Source: Paracoccus sp. (in: a-proteobacteria) (lineage in GTDB: Bacteria; Pseudomonadota; Alphaproteobacteria; Rhodobacterales; Rhodobacteraceae). From it: a DNA stretch of 64,000 nt. Positions 52,914-59,669 of the stretch are shown piece by piece (the first letter of the stretch is position 1; the number at the start of each line of letters is the position of its first letter). The notes beneath the pieces are model-generated. The model was given only the letters and a program-made list of their open reading frames with translations, was not told where the DNA came from and searched no databases. The position numbers and the translations under genes are program-made. Where the stretch lies: positions 186,001 to 250,000 of the forward strand of contig NZ_JAUNTW010000002.1 in assembly GCF_030538495.1 (NCBI RefSeq). The letters are read 5' to 3'.

Positions 52914-52989
52914 TGGTGGAGCCGAGGGGAATCGAACCCCTGGCCTCGTCATTGCGAACGACGCGCTCTACCAACTGAGCTACGGCCCC
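52914..52989 (-). tRNA. tRNA-Ala (CGC)
   Basis: 76-base cloverleaf on the minus strand: acceptor GGGGCCG pairs with CGGCTCC including the G3-U70 pair that identifies alanine tRNAs; D-arm GCTC-AGTTGGTA-GAGC; anticodon arm CGTCG-TTCGCAA-TGACG gives anticodon CGC; T-arm GGGGTTCGATTCCCC; encoded CCA at 52914-52916. Confidence 0.95.
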
Positions 52990-53060
52990 ATATCGTTCGT
53001 TTTACGCATCGCGACAAAGCTGTCAAGATGACGGGCGCCCTGCCCCGTCATCTGATGTTA

Positions 53061-53645
53061 TCACGCCATTTTCCGCAGATAGGTCCATGTCGGCACGCGG
53101 GCGTTGCGGGCGACGGACCAGCTTTCGGCGTCGCCCAGATAGACAAAGCCAGAATTGGTCAGCACGCGGGCGGAACCGGGATTGTCCTGAAACGCCTCGG
53201 CGAACAGGGTGCGGGACTGGTGCGGGTTGGCGGCGACCAATGCGGCCACAGCTTTGGTCGCGATGCCGGTGTTCCAGAACCCGGCCCCGACCCAGAACCC
53301 CAATTCCGATTGCGCGCCGTCAATCCGGGTCAGCGACACCACGCCCAACAATTCGGCCAGCTTATGCGCAGACCCGTCAATCGCCCAAACATCTTCGGCG
53401 CGATCCGCAGCCAGTGAGCGGGCCACAAAACTCTCTGACGCGCCGGGCGGCAACGGATGGGGAATCGCCCGCGTTCCTTGCGCCACGCGCTGATCGGCGG
53501 TGTAATGCGCAATCAGCCCCGCATCCGACGGACGCAGCGGGCGCAGAACAAAGCGTTCGGTTTCGATAACCGGCTGATCCAGCGTCAGCCCATCATGCAG
53601 ATCGTCCAACGGTGTTCCCCCTCTCATGGGTGCTGAAATGACCAT
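53061..53645 (-). CDS. GNAT-family acetyltransferase (RimJ/RimL-like)
   Basis: 194 residues from the ATG at 53645 (GGGGGAATC before it). ETERFVLRPLRPSDAGLIAHYT and GFWVGAGFWNTGIATKAVAAL (acetyl-CoA site) match the ribosomal-protein-alanine acetyltransferase type. Substrate unknown. It lies after the L21-L27 operon with a hairpin terminator between. Confidence 0.85.
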   Translation of the reverse strand: MVISAPMRGGTPLDDLHDGLTLDQPVIETERFVLRPLRPSDAGLIAHYTADQRVAQGTRAIPHPLPPGASESFVARSLAADRAEDVWAIDGSAHKLAELLGVVSLTRIDGAQSELGFWVGAGFWNTGIATKAVAALVAANPHQSRTLFAEAFQDNPGSARVLTNSGFVYLGDAESWSVARNARVPTWTYLRKMA

Positions 53646-53664
53646 GATTCCCCCCGGAATTGGC

Positions 53665-53709
53665 AAGGGGACCGGCTTGCGCCGATCCCCTTTAACATCA
53701 TTATGTTAA
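53665..53709 (-). terminator. Hairpins after rpmA, probable terminator
   Basis: A 12-bp stem (53665-53676 with 53681-53692, one mismatch, AAGGGGA / TCCCCTT at its base) lies beside a perfect IR TTAACAT-catt-ATGTTAA (53692-53709). Both are just past the rpmA stop on the minus strand. Confidence 0.6.
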
Positions 53710-53716
53710 CAGCGGG

Positions 53717-53989
53717 TTACTCGGCTGCGTCGAGGCTGGCGGGCACCACCGAAATAAAGGTGCGGCCTTTCAGACCTTTGCGGAAGTTGACGTGACCATC
53801 GGTCAGCGCGAACAGCGTGTGATCGCGGCCCATGCCGACATTGTCACCCGGCCACCATTTGGTGCCGCGCTGACGCACGATGATGTTCCCGGCAATCGCT
53901 TCCTGACCGCCAAACAGTTTCACGCCCAAACGGCGACCAGCAGAATCGCGACCGTTGCGCGAAGAACCGCCTGCTTTCTTATGTGCCAT
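53717..53989 (-). CDS. rpmA: 50S ribosomal protein L27
   Basis: 90 residues: [40 protein letters not shown] and [15 protein letters not shown] are the bacterial L27 pattern. Its N-terminus reaches the peptidyl-transferase centre. Starts 29 bases after rplU. Confidence 0.98.
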   Translation of the reverse strand: MAHKKAGGSSRNGRDSAGRRLGVKLFGGQEAIAGNIIVRQRGTKWWPGDNVGMGRDHTLFALTDGHVNFRKGLKGRTFISVVPASLDAAE

Positions 53990-54018
53990 GCGTTATCTCC
54001 TCAGGCTTGGGTGGCTTA

Positions 54019-54393
54019 TCAGGCCGTTTCGGTTTCAGCGGTGCGGGTGCGTGCGCCGACAGCGGCTTTGACGCCGGTTTTGTCTGCGCCCGTTTCCAGC
54101 ACGTCCGTGACGCGCAGCAGGGTCAACTGCTGACGGTGGCCACGGGTCCGCTGCGAGCTGTGTTTACGGCGGCGTTTCACAAAGGTGATCACCTTATCCG
54201 CTTTGATCTGGTCGATCACTTCGGCCTGAACACATGCGCCGTCAACCAGCGGAGCGCCAAGGGTCGAACCGACCATCAGAATATCGTTGAACTGGACTTT
54301 GTCGCCAGCGACGGCGTTCAGCTTTTCCACGCGCAGGACATCGCCCGCCTGCACTTTGTATTGCTTGCCGCCCGTTTTCAGAACTGCGAACAT
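54019..54393 (-). CDS. rplU: 50S ribosomal protein L21
   Basis: 124 residues from the ATG at 54393, which follows [53 protein letters not shown] and [20 protein letters not shown] are L21 signatures. The C-terminus carries an extra alanine/threonine-rich tail of about 20 residues ([20 protein letters not shown]) common in Rhodobacteraceae. Operon with rpmA. Confidence 0.97.
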   Translation of the reverse strand: MFAVLKTGGKQYKVQAGDVLRVEKLNAVAGDKVQFNDILMVGSTLGAPLVDGACVQAEVIDQIKADKVITFVKRRRKHSSQRTRGHRQQLTLLRVTDVLETGADKTGVKAAVGARTRTAETETA

Positions 54394-54495
54394 CGCATTT
54401 TCCTTTGTCATCCGCGTTCTGTGGCCACATCTGTGTTTCTTGGGTTGCCCCGCCGTCGAACTGCGCATCCTTTTCGGATGTTATTGAAAATAATG

Positions 54496-54523
54496 ACCGG
54501 CCAAGGGCGTTCACCCGGCCGGT
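54496..54523 (-). promoter_or_regulatory. Hairpin in the rplU leader region
   Basis: ACCGGCC (54496-54502) pairs with GGCCGGT (54517-54523) around a 14-base loop, about 100 bases before rplU. The 279 bases between rplU and the divergent zinc-peptidase gene hold no other clear element. It could be part of an L21 leader or the divergent promoter region; the evidence is thin. Confidence 0.35.
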
Positions 54524-54672
54524 TCATGCGCATATGGCAAATCAGCATCCCAAAGTCAAGCAATTCACGCCCGCGCCTTGGGTAAATTACGCTTTATCAG
54601 CCCGGCCGACGGTTTTCGCGGGGGCGGTTCTGGCCTAATCTGCGGTCAGACATATCGCCCAAAGGTCGCCTG

Positions 54673-55638
54673 ATGCAACGTTTTTCCTGTCCCAATTGCG
54701 GGGCGCATCTGTATTTTCACAATCTGGCCTGCCTGTGTGGCTGCGAGGTGGCGTTTGACCCCGAAGCCGCGCAGATGCAGCCTTTGACCAGCCCTTGCGC
54801 GAATCGGGACGCGCTGCGCTGCAATTGGGCGGGGGATGGTGCGCTGTGCCGGTCTTGTGCGATGTCGCAGGTGGTGCCGGTGCTGCATGTCGGCGATAAC
54901 GAAGAATTATTGGCCCGCGCTGAACGGGCAAAACGCTGGGTTCTGGCGAATCTGGCCCGGTGGAATTGGTTTACCGACGCCGATACGGGCCGCCGCCCGC
55001 ATTTTCTGATGCTGTCCGAAGATACCGGCGGGCGCAGTCAGCAGATCATCATGGGCCATGCCGCCGGGGAAATCACCATCAACGTGACCGAGGCCGACGC
55101 TCTGATCCGCCTGCAACGTCAACAGGATCTGGGCGAACAATATCGGTCCATGGTCGGGCATTTCCGGCATGAACTGGCGCATTTCCTGTTCGACCGGCTG
55201 GCGGTTGCAGATGGGTTTCTGGATGACTTCCGCGCGGTTTTTGGCGATGAACGCGCCGATTATGGCGCGGCGTTGCAGCGTCATTATGCCGAACCGCGCG
55301 ATCCGGGGGCGGCGTTTATTACCCCCTATGCCACGGCGCATCCGCATGAAGACTGGGCCGAAACCGTCGCGCATCTGCTGCATCTGGTTGATTTTACCGA
55401 CAGTTTTGTCAGCGCGGGCCTGTCCATGGCGGGGGTGCCGGATGGTTACGACCCCTATACCGACGCGGACACGCCGCATCTGCTGCTGATCGCGTCCGAG
55501 GTCGCAATCGCCGTCAATGACATCAACCGGGCATTGGACAACAACGACCTGTATCCCTTTGTTCTGACGACAGAAATCCGGGCGAAAATTGCGTTCGCGC
55601 ATGGTTGGCTGCGCGACCATATTCAGCGCGGCGGGTGA
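54673..55638 (+). CDS. Putative zinc-ribbon metallopeptidase (COG4307 type)
   Basis: 321 residues. A zinc ribbon is at the N-terminus (FSCPNCGAHLYFHNLACLCGCEV), followed by SPCANRDALRCNWAG and LCRSCAMSQV. The peptidase motif HELAH is at about 166-170 (GHFRHELAHFLFDRL) and a later conserved EDWAETVAHLLHLVDFTD supplies the third ligand. Proteins of this layout are annotated as putative zinc-binding metallopeptidases; substrate unknown. Convergent with the ABC-F gene, stops adjacent. Confidence 0.85.
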   Translation: MQRFSCPNCGAHLYFHNLACLCGCEVAFDPEAAQMQPLTSPCANRDALRCNWAGDGALCRSCAMSQVVPVLHVGDNEELLARAERAKRWVLANLARWNWFTDADTGRRPHFLMLSEDTGGRSQQIIMGHAAGEITINVTEADALIRLQRQQDLGEQYRSMVGHFRHELAHFLFDRLAVADGFLDDFRAVFGDERADYGAALQRHYAEPRDPGAAFITPYATAHPHEDWAETVAHLLHLVDFTDSFVSAGLSMAGVPDGYDPYTDADTPHLLLIASEVAIAVNDINRALDNNDLYPFVLTTEIRAKIAFAHGWLRDHIQRGG

Positions 55639-57441
55639 TTAACCCGCCTTTTCCTCAAGCGTCAGCCATTCTTCTTCGGCGGCGTCCAAGGCAGCCTGAC
55701 GTTCGGCCAAAGCCTCGGTCGCCTTTTGGAATTTGGCGGGGGCGGTTGCGAACAGGTTGGGATCGGACAGAAATTCGGTCAGCTTGGCCATTTCTGCCTC
55801 AAGCCGTTCGATGATGCCGGGCAGCGCCTCAAGCCGGTGCTTTTCGGTAAAGGACAGCCCCGATTTCGCGGGCTTGGCGCGTTCCGGCGCAGCTTTCGTG
55901 ACCGGCGCGGGCGCGGCCTCCACGGGTGCGTCGGGCGCGCGTTGATCGCGGTAATCGGACCAGCCACCGGCATAGACGACGGCGCGGCCGTCCCCTTCCA
56001 TGGCGACGGTCGTGTCGGCCACGCGGTCGATAAAGTCGCGGTCGTGGCTGACCAGCAGCACCGTGCCGTCATAATCGCCCAGCAAATCCTGCAACAGATC
56101 CAGCGTTTCGACGTCCAGATCGTTGGTCGGTTCGTCCATCACCAACAGGTTTGACGGCTTCGCCATCAGCCGCGCCAACAGCAACCGCGCCTTTTCCCCG
56201 CCCGACAGGCTGCGCACCGGCGCGCGGGCCTGCGCGTCGTCGAACAGAAAATCCTTTAGATAGGCAACGACGTGCTTCGGCTGGCCGCGGACCATGACCT
56301 GATCGGCGCGGCCCGATACGCGCATATCCGGGTCGCCGGTCAGCGATTCCCACAGCGTCTGATCCGGGTTCAGCGCCGCGCGCGCCTGATCGAACACCGC
56401 GATTTCCAGATTGGTGCCAAGACTGACCGTGCCGTCATCGGGCGCAATTTCGCCCGTCAGCATTTTAATCAGTGTGGTTTTCCCGGCACCGTTCGGCCCG
56501 ACAAAGGCCACACGGTCTCCCCGCAAAATCCGCAGATCAAACGGGCGCAGAATGACACGATCCCCGAAACGCTTGGAAATGCCGGTCGCCTCGATCACCT
56601 TTTTGCCGGATGTCGGCCCGGAATCCAAAGCCATAGCCGCCGTTCCCTGCCGCCGGATTTGCCCCGCACGTTCGGCCCGCAGCGCCGCCAGAGCGCGGAC
56701 ACGGCCCTGATTGCGTTTGCGGCGCGCGCTGATGCCTTCGACGGCCCAGCGGGCTTCGGCTTTGATTTTGCGGTCTAATTTGTGGCGGGCGTCGTCTTCG
56801 GCGGCCCAAGTGGCTTCGCGCCAATCCTCGAACGCCTCGAACCCCTTTTCCTGACGCCGCACATCGCCGCGATCAATCCACAGGGTCGCGCGCGTCAGAC
56901 GGCGCAAAAAGGCCCGGTCGTGGCTGATCAGCACAAAACCCGCGCGGGTCTGCGACAGGTGTTCCTCCAGCCAGCCAATCGCCTGAATATCCAGATGGTT
57001 GGTCGGTTCGTCCAGCAACATCAGTTCCGGCGCCTGCGCCAACAGCCGCGCCAAAGCAGCACGGCGGCGTTCGCCCCCCGACGCGGTATCAACCGGGCGG
57101 GCGGGGTCGAACTTCAACCCCTCGGCCGCCATATCGACGCGGTATCCTTCGCCATCGGGCAGGCCCGCACGGGCGAAATCGCCCAGCGTGGCAAAGCCCG
57201 ACAGGTCAGGATCCTGTTCCATATAGCCGACCGACACCCCCGCCGACAAAACCACCTGCCCCCGATCGGGTTCGACCAGCCCGGCCATCACCTTCATCAG
57301 CGTGGATTTGCCGGACCCGTTACGCCCGACCAGTGCCACCCGATCACCGGGCTGCACCGTCAGCGACAGGTTATCAAACACAGGATCGCCGCCATAGGTC
57401 AGCGAAATATCGGTCAGTTGTAACAAAGGAGCGCGTGCCAT
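55639..57441 (-). CDS. ABC-F family ATPase (Uup/EttA-like)
   Basis: 600 residues with two ABC domains and no transmembrane part. Walker A VGRNGSGKSTLMK and VGPNGAGKTTLIK; signatures ASGGERRRAAL and LSGGEKARLLL; Walker B LMLLDEPTNHLD and LLVMDEPTNDLD. A linker (about 230-300) carries the arginine-rich insert (ARRKRNQGRVRALAALRAER). A C-terminal coiled coil (about 530-600) resembles Uup. ABC-F proteins act on ribosomes. Uup is the best guess. Confidence 0.9.
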   Translation of the reverse strand: MARAPLLQLTDISLTYGGDPVFDNLSLTVQPGDRVALVGRNGSGKSTLMKVMAGLVEPDRGQVVLSAGVSVGYMEQDPDLSGFATLGDFARAGLPDGEGYRVDMAAEGLKFDPARPVDTASGGERRRAALARLLAQAPELMLLDEPTNHLDIQAIGWLEEHLSQTRAGFVLISHDRAFLRRLTRATLWIDRGDVRRQEKGFEAFEDWREATWAAEDDARHKLDRKIKAEARWAVEGISARRKRNQGRVRALAALRAERAGQIRRQGTAAMALDSGPTSGKKVIEATGISKRFGDRVILRPFDLRILRGDRVAFVGPNGAGKTTLIKMLTGEIAPDDGTVSLGTNLEIAVFDQARAALNPDQTLWESLTGDPDMRVSGRADQVMVRGQPKHVVAYLKDFLFDDAQARAPVRSLSGGEKARLLLARLMAKPSNLLVMDEPTNDLDVETLDLLQDLLGDYDGTVLLVSHDRDFIDRVADTTVAMEGDGRAVVYAGGWSDYRDQRAPDAPVEAAPAPVTKAAPERAKPAKSGLSFTEKHRLEALPGIIERLEAEMAKLTEFLSDPNLFATAPAKFQKATEALAERQAALDAAEEEWLTLEEKAG

Positions 57442-57511
57442 GCCTGCGCCCTAACCCAGCACCCGGCGCGTGGTCAATGGGGTGGGTCAGGACGGCGCGC
57501 CGATTTGTTCT

Positions 57512-57526
57512 TGACTGTTATTATCA
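57512..57526 (+). promoter_or_regulatory. Putative RirA iron-Rhodo box
   Basis: TGA-CTGTTATTA-TCA is an exact TGA-N9-TCA, the known iron-Rhodo-box of the RirA regulon in Alphaproteobacteria. It lies 43 bases before the iron-binding-protein gene, overlapping a TTGACT (57511-57516) that could be the -35 element. Confidence 0.6.
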
Positions 57527-57568
57527 GGAATGACACAAGGGCGCCATAACCGACCAAAGGAGTCAACA

Positions 57569-58567
57569 ATGCGCACAGTGATCATCGCCGCCCTGATGGG
57601 CGCCACCGCCCTGCCCGTCCTAGCGCAAGAGGTGAACGTCTATTCCCACCGTCAGCCCGCATTGATCGAACCGCTGTTCAACGCCTTTACCGCCGAAACC
57701 GGGATCAAGGTGAATTCGTCCTTTATCAATCAGGGCATGGTCGAACGTCTGACCGCCGAAGGATCGCGCACCCCCGCCGATCTGGTGCTGACCGTGGACA
57801 TCGCGCGTCTGGGTCAGGTCAAAGATGCGGGCCTGTTGCAGCCGGTCGAGCTGGACGCGCTGAACGTGATCCCCACCGATCTGCGTGACGCCGAACATCA
57901 GTGGTTCGGTATCACCACCCGCGCCCGCATCGTCTATGCCAGCAAAGACCGCGTGGCCGATGGCGAGGTCACCACTTACGAAGATCTGGCCGACCCGAAA
58001 TGGAAAGGTCGCATCTGTTCGCGCAGTTTCACCAATGATTACAACATCGCACTGGTCGCCGCCTATCTGGGCCATCACGGCCCCGAAGCCACCAAAACCT
58101 GGCTGGAAGGCGTCAAAGCCAATCTGGCCAAACGCCCCGAAGGCAATGACCGCGATCAGGTCAAATCCATCTGGGCCGGCGAATGTGACATCAGCATCGG
58201 CAACACCTATTACATGGGCGTGATGCTGAAAGACCCGGAACAAAAAGCATGGGCGGAATCCGTGCGCATCGTGTTCCCGACCTTTGAAAATGGCGGCGCG
58301 CATGTGAACGTGTCGGGCGTCGGTCTGACCGCTCATGCCCCGAACAAAGACAACGCGCTGAAGCTGATGGAATGGATGGTCAGCCCCGAGGCGCAGCGCA
58401 TCTATGCCGAAACCAACAACGAATTCCCCGTTGTGGACGGCGTCGAGCGGTCGGAGCTGGTGGCAAGCTGGGGTGAGTTCACGCAGGACAATCTGGCCCT
58501 GTCGGATATCTCGGCGCTGCGTCCGCAGGCTCTGACGCTGATTGAACAGGTCAATATCGACGGGTGA
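57569..58567 (+). CDS. futA: Iron(III) ABC transporter substrate-binding protein (FutA/AfuA family)
   Basis: 332 residues from the ATG at 57569 (AAAGGAG upstream; the earlier frame is not needed). Signal peptide about 1-19 (MRTVIIAALMGATALPVLA). EVNVYSHRQPALIEPLFNAFTAETGIKV, LTVDIARLGQVKDAGLLQPV and the ligand tyrosines in NTYYMGVMLKD are typical of periplasmic ferric-ion-binding proteins. It is expressed under low iron if the RirA box works. FutB/FutC permease and ATPase genes are not next to it. Confidence 0.93.
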   Translation: MRTVIIAALMGATALPVLAQEVNVYSHRQPALIEPLFNAFTAETGIKVNSSFINQGMVERLTAEGSRTPADLVLTVDIARLGQVKDAGLLQPVELDALNVIPTDLRDAEHQWFGITTRARIVYASKDRVADGEVTTYEDLADPKWKGRICSRSFTNDYNIALVAAYLGHHGPEATKTWLEGVKANLAKRPEGNDRDQVKSIWAGECDISIGNTYYMGVMLKDPEQKAWAESVRIVFPTFENGGAHVNVSGVGLTAHAPNKDNALKLMEWMVSPEAQRIYAETNNEFPVVDGVERSELVASWGEFTQDNLALSDISALRPQALTLIEQVNIDG

Positions 58568-58582
58568 TTTCCGTTGGAGAGG

Positions 58583-58633
58583 CTGGGGGCTTTGCGCCCC
58601 CAGACCCCCGCAGGATATTTAGGCACAGAAGAT
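58583..58633 (+). repeat. Dispersed hairpin-tail repeat, copy B
   Basis: CTGGGGGC-tttgc-GCCCCCAG hairpin (58583-58603) plus tail CCCCCGCAGGATATTTAGGC and ACAGAAGAT, the best-preserved form. It begins 16 bases after the futA stop and is followed at once by a classical terminator (58637-58667). Confidence 0.87.
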
Positions 58634-58636
58634 AAG

Positions 58637-58667
58637 CGGGCGCGTTTTTTTGCGCCCGTTTTATTTT
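58637..58667 (+). terminator. Rho-independent terminator of futA
   Basis: CGGGCGC (58637-58643) pairs with GCGCCCG (58652-58658) around an 8-base T-rich loop, followed by TTTTATTTT. The right arm and T-run are repeated exactly at 59071, next to skp. Confidence 0.85.
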
Positions 58668-58678
58668 ACGGCAGCGGC
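58655..58678 (+). repeat. 24-bp direct repeat, left copy
   Basis: Identical over 24 bases to 59071-59094 (begins CCCGTTTTATTTTACGGC). The left copy starts inside the futA terminator and the right copy includes the last codons and stop of skp. The two copies bracket 392 bases that hold the small gene at 58775-59014. Looks like a target-site-type duplication. Confidence 0.85.
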
Positions 58679-58774
58679 GCGCAACCAGCGGTTCGTTCTG
58701 TCCGATCAGAGTGCCGCGATGTCAGCCCGGGGGCGATTGACGGTTACGTCAAGCCGCCAGATATACCGAAATTG

Positions 58775-59014
58775 TCAAAAAAAACCTGACACATACGGGC
58801 GTTGCGATTGGCTGACATCGGCCGCCGCGATTTCGCGGATGATCGCTGTGAACCTTGCCAACTCACGCCCTTCGATTTGCTGGAGGGATGCGGCGACCGA
58901 TTCCATCAAAGCCACAGCAAAATCGCTGTTTATCTGCGAGGCATCAGCCTTTTCCAGCTGATACAAGAGTTCGACCAGCGTTCGCGTCAATGCCTGTTCC
59001 AGTGAAACTGTCAT
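58775..59014 (-). CDS. Small helical hypothetical protein
   Basis: 79 residues from the ATG at 59014; an earlier ATG at 59047 is possible and no strong ribosome-binding site is seen. The sequence is acidic and helical (LEQALTRTLVELLYQLEKAD, FAVALMESVAASLQQIEGRE, RFTAIIREIAAADVSQ). No family recognised. It lies between two exact 24-bp repeats, downstream of skp and in the same orientation, where lipid A genes (fabZ, lpxA) would be expected in related genomes. Probably acquired by insertion. Whether it is expressed is uncertain. Confidence 0.5.
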   Translation of the reverse strand: MTVSLEQALTRTLVELLYQLEKADASQINSDFAVALMESVAASLQQIEGRELARFTAIIREIAAADVSQSQRPYVSGFF

Positions 59015-59070
59015 TCTGGCACCACCCTCACGGTTATGTTGCGGCATTCTGATCGCGCGAAGGGCGGGCA

Positions 59071-59094
59071 CCCGTTTTATTTTACGGCAGCGGC
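59071..59094 (+). repeat. 24-bp direct repeat, right copy (includes the skp 3' end)
   Basis: Exact copy of 58655-58678. Contains the TAA stop of skp (59082-59084) and the preceding codons for LP. See the left copy. Confidence 0.85.
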
Positions 59095-59669
59095 ACGGCG
59101 TCCTTGCCGTCGCCTGTCTGATCATTCACCGCGTCGATCAGGGGTTGCGTGATGTCGATGCTTTCCAGCGACACAAAGATCGTGCGCCGGTCCAGCACCA
59201 CAGCCGCACCCCGTGCCTGCATTATGTCCCCCATCACCGGCAGCGCCGCGCGGAAAAAGGCGGCGCGGTCGGCATCGGCCCATGCGTTCAGATCCTGCAC
59301 CGCCTGCGCGCGTTGACGGCGAATATCGGTGGCGCGGCGGTCGAAATCTTCGGCCAGAATACGAAATTCAGCCGGGGGCAGCAGGGGGCGGCGGGCGGTC
59401 AGGTCGGCTTCTTCGGCCGAGAGTTCGCGCGTCAGGCGGTCGTTTTCGGCGGCGATGATCCGGCTTTGCGTTTCCAGTTGCGATTGCGCGCGGATGCCCC
59501 AGGCGGAATCCAGATACAGCATATCTTCGTCAACGGTCAGGATCAGGCTGTGACCGGCCGGCGCATCGCCGGGGATTGTGGCGTCCGGCAGGTCAGCCCC
59601 TTGCGCCCAAACACCATGCGGCAGGGACAACGCCCCCGCCGCACAGAATGTCAGAACCCGAACCAGCAT
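59082..59669 (-). CDS. skp: OmpH/Skp-family periplasmic chaperone
   Basis: 195 residues with a signal peptide (about 1-22, MLVRVLTFCAAGALSLPHGVWA). The mature part is the long helical OmpH domain (SQLETQSRIIAAENDRLTREL; AEFRILAEDFDRRATDIRRQ; RGAAVVLDRRTIFVSL). It holds unfolded outer-membrane proteins for BamA. Directly downstream of bamA with TGATG overlap. Its 3' end lies in a duplicated 24-bp sequence. Confidence 0.92.
   Translation of the reverse strand: MLVRVLTFCAAGALSLPHGVWAQGADLPDATIPGDAPAGHSLILTVDEDMLYLDSAWGIRAQSQLETQSRIIAAENDRLTRELSAEEADLTARRPLLPPAEFRILAEDFDRRATDIRRQRAQAVQDLNAWADADRAAFFRAALPVMGDIMQARGAAVVLDRRTIFVSLESIDITQPLIDAVNDQTGDGKDAVPLP

Noticed and set aside
53692..53709. TTAACAT...ATGTTAA as a CtrA site
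   Set aside because: The spacing (10) does not fit TTAA-N7-TTAA; more likely part of the terminator region after rpmA.
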